Assembly: GCF_014646635.1 (NCBI RefSeq)
Contig: NZ_BMNQ01000002.1
Location: 264-64,263 of the forward strand
Direction of reading: 5' to 3'
DNA length: 64,000 nucleotides
DNA from: Lentibacillus kapialis
Lineage (GTDB): Bacteria > Bacillota > Bacilli > Bacillales > Amphibacillaceae
Below are positions 7,713 to 18,375 of the stretch, piece by piece. Every line of letters begins with the position of its first letter. The first letter of the stretch is position 1. Made by a program: the position numbers and the translations under genes. Below the pieces are notes generated by a model that saw nothing but the letters and a program-made list of their open reading frames with translations, ran no database searches and was not told the origin of the DNA.

Positions 7713-8831
7713 TCAGATAAATTGAAATGGTTCGGTATTCGCCTTAGATATACTAATTTCCAATTCATCACTGGTAAAATAATTTTCAAGAAATGATTTG
7801 ACATAATCTTTCATCACTTTTTCGACATGATGGCCGGGGTCAATGATTGATAACCCCATTTCCTGGGCATCCTGGGCCACATGGAACGTCATGTCACCGG
7901 TTATATAAACATCGGCACCCATTTTTTTTGCTTTATTAATATACTTTTCTCCACTCCCGCCTAATATAGCAACCTTGCTGACCTTTTTAGCTAAGTCACC
8001 GGTTACACGGACACTCGGCACATTAAATGCCGTTTTCACTTGCTCGCATAAGGTCTCGAGTGTCGATTCTTGACTCAATGTGCCAATACGTCCAATGCCA
8101 TAGGCGGTACCGCTATTTTCAACCGGATAGATATCATATGCAGCTTCTTCATATGGATGAGCTGTCATCATGGCTGCCAGTACAGGTGACAATTTTGACT
8201 GCGGCATTATCGTTTCAATCTTGACCTCATCAACAAATGCCACGTCACCTTGCGTACCGATATATGGATCTGTCCCTTCCAGTGGTTTAAATGTCCCCTG
8301 ACCTGGTGATTGGAATGTGCAATGGCTATAATTACCGATATGACCTGCGCCGTTTTCACTCATGGCATCCCGTACTTCTCCTGCATGTGTTTTCGGCACA
8401 AACACAGCAAGCTTAACCAGTTTTTCAACAGTGTTTTGGTCAAGTATTTCTGTGTTCTGAACATCAAGCAAATCGCATAGCATATCATTGACACCACCGT
8501 TTGCCGAATCTAGATTTGTATGGGCCGCATAGACAGAAATATTATTTTGCAGCAATTTTTGAATGATGATCCCCTTTGGTGTATCCACATTTACCTGCTT
8601 CAGAGGCTTAAACAATAATGGATGATGTGCGATGATTAAATCAACATCATTCTCAATTGCCTCATCAACCGTTGTTTCCAAAACATCAAGCGTCACCATG
8701 ACCTTTTTGACGGGCTTATGAAAAGAGCCGATCTGCAGGCCGACATTATCCCAATCATAAGCCAGGTTTAAAGGTGCCCATGATTCCATTGCCTTAAAAA
8801 TATCCACGTTACGCATAATCGTTGTCATCAT
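7713..8831 (-). CDS. yqfO: Nif3-like dinuclear metal centre protein (YqfO)
   Basis: A 372-residue protein of the NIF3 family, longer than the 250-residue form because a PII/CutA-like domain is inserted at about residues 130-235 (KLAVFVPKTHAGEVRDAM). Metal ligands are visible in LIIAHHPLLF, AHTNLD and GHHVEK. Relatives have GTP cyclohydrolase I type 2-like folds, but the reaction is not settled. The first 23 bases overlap the end of trmK, and GAGGAGGT lies upstream of ATG 8831, indicating coupled translation. Confidence 0.93.
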   Translation of the reverse strand: MMTTIMRNVDIFKAMESWAPLNLAYDWDNVGLQIGSFHKPVKKVMVTLDVLETTVDEAIENDVDLIIAHHPLLFKPLKQVNVDTPKGIIIQKLLQNNISVYAAHTNLDSANGGVNDMLCDLLDVQNTEILDQNTVEKLVKLAVFVPKTHAGEVRDAMSENGAGHIGNYSHCTFQSPGQGTFKPLEGTDPYIGTQGDVAFVDEVKIETIMPQSKLSPVLAAMMTAHPYEEAAYDIYPVENSGTAYGIGRIGTLSQESTLETLCEQVKTAFNVPSVRVTGDLAKKVSKVAILGGSGEKYINKAKKMGADVYITGDMTFHVAQDAQEMGLSIIDPGHHVEKVMKDYVKSFLENYFTSDELEISISKANTEPFQFI

Positions 8832-9522
8832 TTAAAACCTCCTCAATCCATGTTAATTCGTCCGAGAAAGCTGTTATTTTCGCCTCTTCTGGTACAGTGG
8901 CCTTTTTCATCTGTTCGATTATCCGTTCTCGTTTCGTATATTCATGTTTCCATTTTCGGTAAAAAAGCTCCGGTTTTTTGCTTAATAAATATGGACCAAA
9001 AAGCATTTGTCTTTCGGTCAAATCGTTTACCCCGCCTTTTTTTGTGCCTATTATTATTTCGTAAATATGCCCTTTTTCTTCAACCATTGCTTCATTCAAA
9101 ATTGAGTAGCCGTGGTTAATGAGCCAATAGCGCACACTTCGTTCATCGATATTTGGCTGAGCAATGATCTGTTCAATTGCATCAAGACGATCTAATCCTC
9201 CCTCTAAGATGGAGGTTATAAGGGAACCACCCATGCCCGCTATCACAATTGCAGTTACTTCACCGTGCCGCAGAACCTGTAAACCATCCCCAAGACGGAC
9301 ATCCACCCGATCTGATAAGCCATAGCGATTGACAGTTTCTCTGGCACTCTGATACGGGCCGTCATGTACTTCACCTGCGACCGCGTATGTACTGTTATCA
9401 TGCAGGCACACATAACAGGGAAGATATGCGTGGTCTGATCCAATATCTGCGAATACTGTGCCTTTTGCTATAAATGATGCCACTTTGTCCAAACGTCTTG
9501 ACAGTCTTAACTTCTTGTCCAT
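8809..9522 (-). CDS. trmK: tRNA (adenine22-N1)-methyltransferase TrmK
   Basis: A 237-residue SAM-dependent methyltransferase that makes m1A at position 22 of tRNA. The SAM-binding motif FADIGSDHAYLP is at about residues 24-35 and VIAGMGG at about 93-99; a C-terminal coiled-coil region follows. It overlaps yqfO, as in B. subtilis (yqfN-yqfO). Length is typical. Confidence 0.95.
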   Translation of the reverse strand: MDKKLRLSRRLDKVASFIAKGTVFADIGSDHAYLPCYVCLHDNSTYAVAGEVHDGPYQSARETVNRYGLSDRVDVRLGDGLQVLRHGEVTAIVIAGMGGSLITSILEGGLDRLDAIEQIIAQPNIDERSVRYWLINHGYSILNEAMVEEKGHIYEIIIGTKKGGVNDLTERQMLFGPYLLSKKPELFYRKWKHEYTKRERIIEQMKKATVPEEAKITAFSDELTWIEEVLNDDNDYA

Positions 9523-9559
9523 CTTGATCCCCTCATGTACTATACGTCTTTAAAAGTTT

Positions 9560-9601
9560 AAAAGAGCAAGCTTGCTGTATTTCCAGTAAGCTTACTCTTT
9601 T
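9560..9601 (-). terminator. terminator of cccA
   Basis: A long imperfect hairpin, AAAAGAGTAAGCTTACTG / CAGCAAGCTTGCTCTTTT, between the cccA stop and the trmK start, with a T-rich end on the minus strand. Confidence 0.85.
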
Positions 9602-9627
9602 GCGTTAACATCGCTCATAAGACTGTA

Positions 9628-10047
9628 TTATTTTTGCTTGGAAAGCCATTCCGCGACAGCGTCGGCATCCTCGCCCTCAACCACGCCAGGAGGCATTCCT
9701 GCATCAGGAAATCCATCAGCTATAATCTGTTTGATTTCATCTTTGGAATACTTACTGCCGACAGTCTTCAGTGCAGGCCCCATACCGCCGGATAAGTCTT
9801 GTCCATGACAGCTGGCACAGTTATTTTTAAAAACCTTTTCACCATTTGCGGCTGTTTCCCCGCCACCGGAGGATTCACCGCCACCATCATCACCGGATTG
9901 TCCTTCCTGCTGTTCACTCTGTTTCTCGCCATTTTCTTCATCCTGAATAGCCTCTTGCTGGTTTAAACCAACAAATGATACGACGATAACTAATAATATC
10001 CCGATACCGGCAATTAAAGCGTAAGGTATGACTGCATTTTTACCCAT
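9628..10047 (-). CDS. cccA: membrane-anchored cytochrome c-550
   Basis: A 139-residue c-type cytochrome. An N-terminal membrane anchor (about residues 7-27) is followed by a Glu/Gln/Gly/Ser-rich linker (about 30-68) and a single haem domain with CASCH (77-81) and the likely distal ligand Met118 in GMPP. It carries electrons on the outer face of the membrane toward a cytochrome oxidase. Located next to rpoD as in B. subtilis. Own terminator downstream and a possible regulatory palindrome at 10111-10124 upstream. Confidence 0.93.
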   Translation of the reverse strand: MGKNAVIPYALIAGIGILLVIVVSFVGLNQQEAIQDEENGEKQSEQQEGQSGDDGGGESSGGGETAANGEKVFKNNCASCHGQDLSGGMGPALKTVGSKYSKDEIKQIIADGFPDAGMPPGVVEGEDADAVAEWLSKQK

Positions 10048-10110
10048 CGTATTTCCTCCTTATGTATCATGCTGAACTGAGAATAATAACATACCTATAT
10101 ACATTTTACT

Positions 10111-10124
10111 TTAAAACGTTTTAA
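10111..10124. promoter_or_regulatory. cre-like palindrome upstream of cccA
   Basis: TTAAAACGTTTTAA is a perfect 14-bp palindrome 64 bases before the cccA start. It matches 12 of 14 positions of a symmetric catabolite-responsive element (TGAAAACGTTTTCA form), failing at the two outer G/C positions. Repression by CcpA is only a suggestion. Confidence 0.3.
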
Positions 10125-10285
10125 GATGAAAGGAAAAAATGTGACATTTAAGGAAAAATAGCGAATGAAACCTGTTGAGTTTATAATATATCAACCGACC
10201 GCTAGCTAAAACCATTAAAAAACACTCTCATAAATATGTACAGCAGCCATTGCACACGAAATTTGTGTTCAATGACTGGCCAATA

Positions 10286-11407
10286 CTATTCCAAAAAATC
10301 CTTCAGACGCTTGCTGCGACTTGGATGTCTCAATTTGCGCAATGCTTTCGCTTCAATTTGGCGTATTCTTTCTCTGGTTACGCCAAATACTCTGCCAACT
10401 TCCTCCAGCGTCCTTGTCCGGCCGTCATCCAGTCCAAAACGCAATCGCAATACATTTTCTTCGCGATCTGTCAGTGTATCCAGAACATCTTCCAACTGTT
10501 CTTTCAGCAATTCATATGATGCGTGGTCAGATGGCGATACAGCCTCCTGATCCTCGATGAAGTCACCTAAATGTGAATCATCTTCCTCACCGATTGGCGT
10601 TTCTAGTGAAACAGGTTCCTGCGCTATTTTCAATATCTCGCGGACTTTATCAGGCGAAAGTTCCATTTCTTTACCAATCTCTTCAGGAGTCGGTTCTCTG
10701 CCAAGATCCTGTAGCAATTGCCGCTGGACACGAATCAATTTATTGATTGTTTCAACCATATGGACCGGGATTCTGATTGTTCGTGCCTGATCCGCTATTG
10801 CCCGTGTAATCGCCTGACGAATCCACCACGTAGCATACGTGCTGAATTTAAAACCTTTCCGGTAGTCGAACTTCTCAACAGCTTTAATTAAGCCCATGTT
10901 GCCTTCCTGAATCAGGTCAAGAAATAACATACCGCGTCCGACATAACGTTTGGCGATACTGACAACCAGTCGTAAATTCGCTTCTGAAAGCCGCTTTTTC
11001 GCTTCTTCATCGCCATTTTCAATTCTGGTGGCCAAATCGATTTCTTCTGCAGCTGATAATAAATCAACCCTGCCTATTTCCTTTAAATACATACGGACAG
11101 GATCATTAATCTTGATGCCAAGCGGAACACTGAGATCGTTTAGATCGAACTCTTCCTCTTTGGCAATTTCCTGCATTTTGGGATCTTCCTCCGAATCCCC
11201 GATCACTTCCACACCTTGCTCTGTCAGGTACTCATAAAATTCATCCATCTGTTCTGACTCAATCGCAAAACTCGATAGACGGTCGGCAACTTCTTCATAA
11301 GCCAGAACGCCACGCTTTTTACCCATCTCGAGCAGCTGGTCTTTCGCTTGTTCCAGTGTTAATTCACTGTTATTATCCTTTGTTTGTGAAGGCTTATTTT
11401 CGGCCAT
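10286..11407 (-). CDS. rpoD: RNA polymerase primary sigma factor (sigma-A)
   Basis: A 373-residue housekeeping sigma factor. The sequence has an acidic N-terminal region 1.1, region 2 with [20 protein letters not shown] and [10 protein letters not shown] (-10 recognition), region 3, and region 4.2 [20 protein letters not shown] (-35 recognition). Start ATG 11407 follows GGAGGGGG; an in-frame upstream start would add six residues without a better site. It lies 24 bases after dnaG in the conserved dnaG-rpoD macromolecular synthesis pair. Confidence 0.98.
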   Translation of the reverse strand: MAENKPSQTKDNNSELTLEQAKDQLLEMGKKRGVLAYEEVADRLSSFAIESEQMDEFYEYLTEQGVEVIGDSEEDPKMQEIAKEEEFDLNDLSVPLGIKINDPVRMYLKEIGRVDLLSAAEEIDLATRIENGDEEAKKRLSEANLRLVVSIAKRYVGRGMLFLDLIQEGNMGLIKAVEKFDYRKGFKFSTYATWWIRQAITRAIADQARTIRIPVHMVETINKLIRVQRQLLQDLGREPTPEEIGKEMELSPDKVREILKIAQEPVSLETPIGEEDDSHLGDFIEDQEAVSPSDHASYELLKEQLEDVLDTLTDREENVLRLRFGLDDGRTRTLEEVGRVFGVTRERIRQIEAKALRKLRHPSRSKRLKDFLE

Positions 11408-11431
11408 GAGTCCCCCTCCTTCCAACTACAA

Positions 11432-13246
11432 TCAATTTATACTTTTCCATTGTCTTTGGTGTTCAATGATTTGCATTGCTATTTTGGCTGCTTTGATTGG
11501 ATCATTTTGCTGCTCTGCCAACTTTTGTTCTTCTTTCAATGACTGAATATCTCTCATATTACTGTTTTCGGCACGGATGTTTCGGATATAATCATTAATT
11601 TCATCATTTGATATATTGTCATGCAGTGGCATCATGGCGATATCTGTCACCAATCGCTTCAGTCTGTCATCTGTAAGCATTTCAACGAACATACTGACAT
11701 CAGCTTGCTGATGTTCTTCATAAAAAGCGTATAAATGCGTAGCAATAACTTTATGCTCTTCAATATTAAAAGATGCACCTATTTCCTCCTGCACTTTATC
11801 AGTAATAGACACATCTTGCAACATATATGCAAGAAGCTGCCGTTCTGCGTTATGAAAAGCAGGCAATAATTTTTTCGTGTAACCATGTTCAGATGTCTTA
11901 TTAGTATAACTGTTCTTGTTTATCTTATCCTTACTAAGGCCCATCTTTTCACGGTTAGTCAGAATTTCCTGTTTTAATGAATCCATTGATACATTATATG
12001 AGTCCCCGATCTCTTTTAAATAATATTCCCGTTCCACGGGGCTTTCAATCGTCGCAAGATATTCCAACAATTTTTCAATATACTGTATGCGATCTCCTTC
12101 AAGACTAAGATTATAGTCTTTTTTTAGATACTTCATATAAAAGCTTGTAAAAGGAAGGCTCGATTTGATAACCTGATCTTGAAATGCCTCAGCACCAAAT
12201 TCCCTTATAAAATCATCTGGATCTCTATCATCCTGCATATTAGCTATTTTGACGTGGCTACCTGCCTTTTGCAGCAGTACGGCAGCCTTATATGCGGCTT
12301 CGGTACCTGCTTCATCAGCGTCATAGCAAATAATGACTGTATCAACATACCTTCTGAGCAATCTTGCTTGCGCTTCTGTTAAAGATGTCCCAAGCGTAGC
12401 TACAGCATTTTTCACTCCGGCTTGGTAAGCTGTTATAACATCCATATAGCCTTCAAATAAAACAGCTTCACTTTGTTTACGGATGTATCTCTTTGACAAG
12501 TCAAAATTGTAAAGAATTTTACCTTTTTGGAATAAATCACTTTCAGGACTGTTTAAATATTTAGGCTCTTGATCCGAAATTGTGCGGCCTCCAAAAGCAA
12601 TTGTTTTACCAAGGTGATTACGAATCGGAAATACAACTCTTCCCCTGAACCTGTCTGTTATCGAATTATCTTCATTTAATGACAACAGACCGGCTTTAAC
12701 AAGTATTTGTTGATGAAAGCCTTTTTTCTGCAGAAATTCGGCTGTAAAGTCCTTTACATTCGGAGCGAATCCCATCTGGAATATATCAATTGTTTCATCT
12801 GTTATACCGCGGTCTTTAAGATACTGATAACCTTCTTTTCCGTCTTTTGTATAGCGAAGAAGATGGTGATAGAGCTTGGTTACCCATTCTGAAGCTGAAA
12901 GTATACTCTGATTTTCCTGTGAGACGGATGACTGCTGCTTGTGATTCATATCCGGCAAATCCACGCCGCTTTTATCCGCAAGAAGTCTTAACGCTTCATA
13001 AAACGTATATTGTTCCATTTCCATAATGAATGTCAAGACATTTCCGCCTTTTCCGCACCCGAAACAATGAAAAATTTGTTTTTCCTGAGTTACGGAAAAT
13101 GACGGTGTTTTTTCACCGTGGAAGGGACAAAGACCAAAATAATTCCGTCCTTGTTTTTTCAATTGTATATATTCACCAATGACATCCACTATGTCATTCG
13201 TTTTTCGAACTTCCTCAATAACCTCTTCCGATATCTGGTCAGGCAT
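11432..13246 (-). CDS. dnaG: DNA primase
   Basis: A 604-residue primase that lays RNA primers at the replication fork. The N-terminal CHC2 zinc finger uses C40, H43, C61 and C64; the catalytic Toprim centre shows LFEGYMDV, YDADEAGTEA and DDRDPDDF; the C-terminal part binds the DnaC/DnaB-type helicase. The open frame is longer, but ATG 13246 (MPDQISEEVIEEV) follows GGTGAT and gives the usual N-terminus. Followed by rpoD. A foldable leader lies upstream (13333-13411). Confidence 0.97.
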   Translation of the reverse strand: MPDQISEEVIEEVRKTNDIVDVIGEYIQLKKQGRNYFGLCPFHGEKTPSFSVTQEKQIFHCFGCGKGGNVLTFIMEMEQYTFYEALRLLADKSGVDLPDMNHKQQSSVSQENQSILSASEWVTKLYHHLLRYTKDGKEGYQYLKDRGITDETIDIFQMGFAPNVKDFTAEFLQKKGFHQQILVKAGLLSLNEDNSITDRFRGRVVFPIRNHLGKTIAFGGRTISDQEPKYLNSPESDLFQKGKILYNFDLSKRYIRKQSEAVLFEGYMDVITAYQAGVKNAVATLGTSLTEAQARLLRRYVDTVIICYDADEAGTEAAYKAAVLLQKAGSHVKIANMQDDRDPDDFIREFGAEAFQDQVIKSSLPFTSFYMKYLKKDYNLSLEGDRIQYIEKLLEYLATIESPVEREYYLKEIGDSYNVSMDSLKQEILTNREKMGLSKDKINKNSYTNKTSEHGYTKKLLPAFHNAERQLLAYMLQDVSITDKVQEEIGASFNIEEHKVIATHLYAFYEEHQQADVSMFVEMLTDDRLKRLVTDIAMMPLHDNISNDEINDYIRNIRAENSNMRDIQSLKEEQKLAEQQNDPIKAAKIAMQIIEHQRQWKSIN

Positions 13247-13332
13247 ACGTATCACCATGTCTTCATAATTCGATATTAACAAAGAAAATCCTGCATTATT
13301 CGACAAACTTTTTTACTTTAACCACAAAAAAT

Positions 13333-13411
13333 TCCTTCCATTTTGCAAAAATCTGTGCTGCAAGTCCAAAATCATATGTTTTTTGGACTTCCCGACCAAA
13401 CCCTGGAAGGA
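13333..13411 (-). promoter_or_regulatory. nested foldable leader upstream of dnaG
   Basis: An outer perfect 8-bp inverted repeat (TCCTTCCA 13333-13340 and TGGAAGGA 13404-13411) encloses an inner perfect 10-bp hairpin (AAGTCCAAAA 13362-13371 and TTTTGGACTT 13381-13390). Read on the minus strand, the closing outer arm is followed by ATTTTTTG, so the whole could act as an attenuator or structured leader about 90 bases before the dnaG start. Not a class I recognise. Confidence 0.4.
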
Positions 13412-13696
13412 CTATCAGGTCACTGTATTATTGTTCCTCCTCAATCAATTGCGTAAACGTATTTACTACCTATATTCTACACAATGATTCATAATTCCTT
13501 CTTGAATCTCAAATATTTATTTTTTTAGATTAACCCCCGTTCACTAATCGGTCATATTCATTAGTATTATATTTTTATACAAATAATAATTATAATACAA
13601 AATCATTAAAAAGACTATAGTAAATTTTAGCTTTCTTCATTGTTGCTTTTTGGATTCATTTTTAACTGACAGCCTTCTTTAAATCACTTGTCAATC

Positions 13697-13733
13697 ATAA
13701 AAACATTCCGCATTGCTGCAGAATGTTTTTATA
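13697..13733 (-). terminator. terminator of ccpN-yqfL
   Basis: AAAAACATTC / GAATGTTTTT stem with a 12-nt loop 32 bases after the yqfL stop codon; A/T runs flank both sides. Confidence 0.85.
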
Positions 13734-13764
13734 TTTTAGGTCTATGGTTCTGAATTACGACTAT

Positions 13765-14562
13765 TTACTTTATCATTCGCAGGATCGTATTGGCTGTTTC
13801 TTCAACTGCTTTGTGTGATACATCGACAACCCGGCAACCGATTTTTTCGACAGCTTCATCAAAGTATTGCAGTTCCTGATGAATTCGTTCCATATTTGCA
13901 TAAGTTGCCTGATCTCCCAGCCCCAAAGCTTTAAGACGTTCTTTCCGAATGTCGTTAAGCTTAGCAGGGCTTATCCGTAACCCGATACATTTATCAGGGT
14001 TAACATCAAACAGTTCTTCAGGAGGATCAACTTCCGGAACGATCGGAACGTTGGCAACCTTCAGCCGTTTATGTGCCAAATATTGGGACAGTGGTGTCTT
14101 AGAAGTACGGGAGACACCAATCAGAATGATATCTGCACGCGCGATTCCACGGGGATCTCTGCCATCATCATATTTGACAGCAAATTCAATCGCTTCGACC
14201 CGTTTAAAATAGTCTTCATCCAGCTGATGAACTAATCCAGGCTCCAAACGCGGATCACTGCCAAAAGAGCGTTTCATAGCATCAATCATCGGCCCCATAA
14301 TATCGATTGCCTCGATGTTTTTTTCATCCGCTTGTTTATTCAAATATGACCGCAAACCGGGGTCTACCAATGTAAAGCCGACAATCCCCTCTTTCTCTGT
14401 GGCCAGTTGCAATGTCTCATCAATCGTTTTTTTATCTTCTACATATGGAATCCGCTGTACTTTATATTCACCTTTGAACTGACTTAATCCCGCTTTGATA
14501 ACTAACTCTGCTGTTTCACCGACCGAATCGGAGAGAACATAAACAAGTGGTTTATCTTGCAT
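13765..14562 (-). CDS. yqfL: PPDK/PEP-synthase regulatory protein (DUF299, YqfL)
   Basis: A 265-residue bifunctional ADP-dependent kinase / Pi-dependent pyrophosphorylase of the DUF299 family. It switches pyruvate phosphate dikinase or PEP synthase off and on by threonine phosphorylation. The signature [15 protein letters not shown] (about 150-164) contains the nucleotide-binding loop, followed by [11 protein letters not shown]. In B. subtilis YqfL works with CcpN to control gluconeogenesis, and here ccpN is 16 bases upstream, probably in one operon. Start ATG follows GAGAGGAGG. Confidence 0.93.
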   Translation of the reverse strand: MQDKPLVYVLSDSVGETAELVIKAGLSQFKGEYKVQRIPYVEDKKTIDETLQLATEKEGIVGFTLVDPGLRSYLNKQADEKNIEAIDIMGPMIDAMKRSFGSDPRLEPGLVHQLDEDYFKRVEAIEFAVKYDDGRDPRGIARADIILIGVSRTSKTPLSQYLAHKRLKVANVPIVPEVDPPEELFDVNPDKCIGLRISPAKLNDIRKERLKALGLGDQATYANMERIHQELQYFDEAVEKIGCRVVDVSHKAVEETANTILRMIK

Positions 14563-14578
14563 GAATCATCCTCCTCTC

Positions 14579-15208
14579 TTACAAATGCTCATCCATAACC
14601 AGTTCAACAAATACTTTCGTGATGGTCGTTTTTGTGATTCGTCCAACTATCTCAAAACCTTTTTCCGATTCCTTAAGAACTGGAAGACCATCAATTTGTT
14701 TATCAATCAATTTTTTGGCTGCATCAATCAGCAGATCATTCCGGTAACAGACTGTAATATTGGGCATTCGCGTCATGATAATATGTACCGGTATTGCGTT
14801 TAATTCCTGATTCCCGATACTGGCCCGCAATAAATCCTTGCGCGATAAAACGCCGGTTAAAAAGGAATTCTGATCGACAACAAACAATGTCCCCACATCT
14901 TCAAGAAACATTGTAGAAATGGCATCATATACAGAAGCATTTTCTTTGACGACAATAGGAACCGACTGATATTCATAAACTTTAAATTGTTTTATTTTCT
15001 CAGTCAACAGTTCCATGCCCGTCTTTCCGGTATAAAAATAACCCACCCGCGGTCTTGCATCTAAAAATCCTGCCATCGTCAATATAGCCAAATCCGGACG
15101 CAACGTTGCCCGTGTTAAATTCAGTTCATCTGCTATATTTTCACCTGTGATTGGTCCATTTTCTTTTACAATGCTGATAATTTGTTCTTGTCTGTTCGAT
15201 AATTCCAC
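14579..15208 (-). CDS. ccpN: transcriptional repressor CcpN
   Basis: A 209-residue regulator with an N-terminal winged helix (ENGPITGENIADELNLTRAT) and two CBS domains (about residues 75-205) containing FLEDVGTLFVVD and IIMTRMPNITVC. In B. subtilis CcpN represses gapB, pckA and the small RNA SR1 when glucose is present. The start is taken as GTG 15208 after AGGTGGTGAG, matching the N-terminus of known CcpN; the longer frame has an odd N-terminal extension. Followed by yqfL. Confidence 0.94.
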   Translation of the reverse strand: MELSNRQEQIISIVKENGPITGENIADELNLTRATLRPDLAILTMAGFLDARPRVGYFYTGKTGMELLTEKIKQFKVYEYQSVPIVVKENASVYDAISTMFLEDVGTLFVVDQNSFLTGVLSRKDLLRASIGNQELNAIPVHIIMTRMPNITVCYRNDLLIDAAKKLIDKQIDGLPVLKESEKGFEIVGRITKTTITKVFVELVMDEHL

Positions 15209-15294
15209 TTTCTCACCACCTGAGAGCTCTAATGTGACATACTGTTTCCAAATATTATACACGCTTCACAGTGAAAAAGGAAATAGCGGCGGCC

Positions 15295-17379
15295 TTAAAA
15301 ATGTTGTTTCCATTCAATTGTTGATAAATCCGCATAGTCATAAATTAAACCAGCTATATTATTGAGCAGTGCCAGCCGATTACCGCGGACTGACTCAACA
15401 TCGGTCATAACCATATTATGATCAAAGAAGTCGTGGATCGGCTGTGCAAGATTTCCCAGTTGATGTAGTGCATTAACAGCTTCCCGGTCTTTAGTTGCAT
15501 TGTGGTAATCATCCCTTACCTTTAAATACATGTCATACAGTTTTTTTTCCGAGTCAGTCTCAAAAATTTCCTGTTTGACTGTAGCGGAATCTGTTTTTGC
15601 AGCCAAGTTCAAGACACGAACAAGGGCTTCTTGAACTGGCTTGAATTCCGGATTATTCCGTTTACGTGATAGGTTTTCCGCCTTTGCGGCCAAATATGGA
15701 ATGATTCCGATACCGTTATATAAAACAGCCTGGATAACATCCAGTTGAATACCAGACTCCTTTAAAAGATACGTCGTGCGATCATTGAAGAATTGATCTA
15801 TTTCGGCTTTTGTTTTTTCTCTTTCCGATGACTCATTATCCAAAATACCGTATTGATACTCAGCTACGTTCAGTAATGATTCAACAGTTATTTTCCAATC
15901 GTACGCCTTCATTATTTTCAACACGCCAGTCGCCTGCCTTCTAAGTGCGTATGGATCATGAGATCCGCTTGGAATCAGCCCTGCTGAAATACAACCGACT
16001 ATTGTATCGAGTTTGTCAGCAATACTAATAATTGCACCCTCAACCGTTTCGGGGAGTTTGCCATCTGATTGAACAGGCATATAATGCTCAGCCATAGCTC
16101 TGGCAGCAGCTTGTGACTCACCAGCATTAAGGGCATATGTTTCACCGATAATGCCTTGCAGATTGGTAAATTCATCAACCATACTCGTCGGCAGGTCAAA
16201 CTTGCAAATTTCTGCTGCCCTGAGGGTATTAGAACGTGTTTCTTCATCGAGTTTGAGCCACTGTGTCAATTGATCTGAAATGGCTCTAATCCGTTTAACT
16301 TTATCGCCCATTGTTCCAAGTTTCTCTTGGAATACAATTCGATCCAGCTTTTCCAAATAATAATCGATGGGATGTTTCTGGTCTTCCTCGAAAAAGAACT
16401 GGGCATCCGATAATCTAGCCCGCAACACTTTCTCATTCCCTTTAATGACCGTTTGAAGTGCATAATTGTCCCCATTTCTGACTCCGGCAAAGTTCGGGAG
16501 CAATTTATCTTCTTTTGACTGGACAGGGAAATAGCGCTGATGCTCCTTCATTGACGTTATCAAAACCTCCGGCGGAAGTGTCAGATATGATTCATCGAAT
16601 GAACCGATAAATACGGTAGGATATTCTACCAGGTTACATACTTCATTCAGCAGGTCATCGTCCTCTGGAATCTGAAAACCGTGCTTTGCTTCGGCTTGTT
16701 TCAAGCCATCCATAATCATTTTCCTGCGCTTTTCCGGATTGACAATGACATACTGCTCTTCAAGTGCTTGTTCATATTCATCAGGTGCGGATAACGTAAT
16801 CATTTTTCCTAAAAATCGATGTCCATACGTATGGTTAGCTGTTGGAACTCCAGCAACTTCAAACGGAATAATGTCTTGACCGAATAATGCTGCAAGCCAG
16901 CGGACAGGACGGGCATATCGCAGTGATTGTTCACCCCAGCGCATGCTTTTCTTGAATTGGATAGATGTGATGATCTTGCTGAACTCCGGCAATAACTCAT
17001 GTGTTTGCTTGCCGATAATCTGTTTTTTGACAAAAATATACGTCGTGCCTTTTACGTCCTTCGTATAAATGTCCTCTAACGATTTTCCCTGACCTTTTGT
17101 AAAACCGGCAGCAGCTTTTGTCCAATTTCCATTTTCGTCCTGAGCGATTTTCAACGCCGGACCCTTTACTTCCTCCACCTTTGATGTTTGAACTTCTGCT
17201 ACATCTTTGACGAGTATGGCGAGTCTGCGCGGTGTTGAAAAAGAAACGATTGATGTATAGGAGATGCGTAATTCGTTAAGCCAGTTACCTGTTTTAGCCA
17301 GTAACTGATTTTCGGCATCATCCACAAATCGCGCAGGAAGTTCCTCAAGCCCTATTTCCACCAGTACATCTCTTGTCAT
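15295..17379 (-). CDS. glyS: glycyl-tRNA synthetase beta subunit
   Basis: A 694-residue subunit of the two-chain (alpha2-beta2) glycyl-tRNA synthetase. It begins [19 protein letters not shown], the family hallmark, contains an HD-like domain in the middle and a C-terminal tRNA-binding region. Its ATG overlaps the glyQ stop codon (ATGA), so the two are translated together and regulated by the T-box at 18376-18596. Confidence 0.97.
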   Translation of the reverse strand: MTRDVLVEIGLEELPARFVDDAENQLLAKTGNWLNELRISYTSIVSFSTPRRLAILVKDVAEVQTSKVEEVKGPALKIAQDENGNWTKAAAGFTKGQGKSLEDIYTKDVKGTTYIFVKKQIIGKQTHELLPEFSKIITSIQFKKSMRWGEQSLRYARPVRWLAALFGQDIIPFEVAGVPTANHTYGHRFLGKMITLSAPDEYEQALEEQYVIVNPEKRRKMIMDGLKQAEAKHGFQIPEDDDLLNEVCNLVEYPTVFIGSFDESYLTLPPEVLITSMKEHQRYFPVQSKEDKLLPNFAGVRNGDNYALQTVIKGNEKVLRARLSDAQFFFEEDQKHPIDYYLEKLDRIVFQEKLGTMGDKVKRIRAISDQLTQWLKLDEETRSNTLRAAEICKFDLPTSMVDEFTNLQGIIGETYALNAGESQAAARAMAEHYMPVQSDGKLPETVEGAIISIADKLDTIVGCISAGLIPSGSHDPYALRRQATGVLKIMKAYDWKITVESLLNVAEYQYGILDNESSEREKTKAEIDQFFNDRTTYLLKESGIQLDVIQAVLYNGIGIIPYLAAKAENLSRKRNNPEFKPVQEALVRVLNLAAKTDSATVKQEIFETDSEKKLYDMYLKVRDDYHNATKDREAVNALHQLGNLAQPIHDFFDHNMVMTDVESVRGNRLALLNNIAGLIYDYADLSTIEWKQHF

Positions 17380-18257
17380 TTTTCTTCCTCCTTAGCCAGC
17401 ATTGGAAAGCCCAGCCGTTCCCGTTCTTCAACATATGCTTTGGAAATACTTCTGGCGAGATTACGGATTCTGGAAATATACCCGGTTCGCTCAGTTACTG
17501 AGATAACACCTTTTGCGTCAAGTAGGTTAAATGTGTGGGAGCATTTCAGTACATAATCATACGCAGGAAATACCAACCCTTTTTCCATCGTTATCTTTGC
17601 TTCGTTCTCATACATCGTGAAAAGTTGAAAAAGCATATCCGTGTCAGATTCATCAAAAGTATATTTAGAATGTTCATATTCCGGCTGAAAAAAGATATCG
17701 TTGAAACTGACTCCTTTTGTCCATTCGAGGTCAAAGACGTTTTCTTTATCCTGTATATAGGATGCAAGACGTTCAATCCCATATGTCAATTCAACTGAAA
17801 CGGGATGTGCCTCGAGTCCGCCAATCTGCTGAAAATAAGTGAATTGAGTAATTTCCATGCCATCCAACCATACTTCCCAGCCTAGGCCGGCAGCGCCAAG
17901 AGTAGGGTTTTCCCAGTTGTCCTCCACAAATCGAATATCGTGCTCTAATGGGTTAATCCCTAGTGCCTTAAGAGATTCAAGATATAACTCCTGAATATTA
18001 TCCGGTGATGGCTTCATAATGACTTGAAACTGATGATGTTGATACAGGCGGTTTGGATTCTGACCATATCTTCCATCGGCAGGGCGTCGTGACGGCTCAA
18101 CGTATGCCACATTCCATGGCTCCGGCCCCAGACTTCTGAGCAATGTCATCGGTGACATTGTTCCGGCTCCTTTTTCCACATCGTATGCTTGCATGAGAAT
18201 GCAATTTTGATTTGACCAATGTTTTTGCAGTGTCAAAATCATCTCCTGAATTGTCAT
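17376..18257 (-). CDS. glyQ: glycyl-tRNA synthetase alpha subunit
   Basis: A 293-residue class II catalytic subunit: it activates glycine and charges tRNA-Gly. Recognisable parts are [20 protein letters not shown] and [20 protein letters not shown], with motif 2-like Arg residues. The open frame extends further, but the correct start is ATG 18257 after GGAGGATA; the extension runs into repeat copy C. The T-box leader lies upstream, with that repeat between terminator and ribosome site. Confidence 0.97.
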   Translation of the reverse strand: MTIQEMILTLQKHWSNQNCILMQAYDVEKGAGTMSPMTLLRSLGPEPWNVAYVEPSRRPADGRYGQNPNRLYQHHQFQVIMKPSPDNIQELYLESLKALGINPLEHDIRFVEDNWENPTLGAAGLGWEVWLDGMEITQFTYFQQIGGLEAHPVSVELTYGIERLASYIQDKENVFDLEWTKGVSFNDIFFQPEYEHSKYTFDESDTDMLFQLFTMYENEAKITMEKGLVFPAYDYVLKCSHTFNLLDAKGVISVTERTGYISRIRNLARSISKAYVEERERLGFPMLAKEEEK

Positions 18258-18282
18258 AAATATATCCTCCATATCATTTACG

Positions 18283-18370
18283 TTAGAAAAACTTGGCATT
18301 CGCCTCGTCTTATAGCGAGTGCCAAAGTTTTTTGTAAGGTCAACCATAATTTATACTTTGTGACGTTAGA
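18283..18370 (+). repeat. hairpin repeat family, copy C, within the glyQ leader
   Basis: Full-length copy with arms TTGGCATTCGC and GCGAGTGCCAA. Compared with other copies (TCGGC/GCCGA) a C-G pair is replaced by T-A on both arms, so base pairing is kept. It occupies the space between the T-box terminator (18376-18420) and the glyQ ribosome site, so read-through glyQS mRNA must carry it. Confidence 0.85.
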
Positions 18371-18375
18371 ATAAA

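Larger units (their letters stand above)
13247..13764. other. 518-bp spacer between yqfL and dnaG
   Basis: Very AT-rich. It holds the yqfL terminator (13697-13733), a nested inverted-repeat structure (13333-13411) and no open frame I believe in. I could not find a clear sigma-A promoter for dnaG-rpoD. yqxD, which precedes dnaG in B. subtilis, is absent. Confidence 0.6.
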
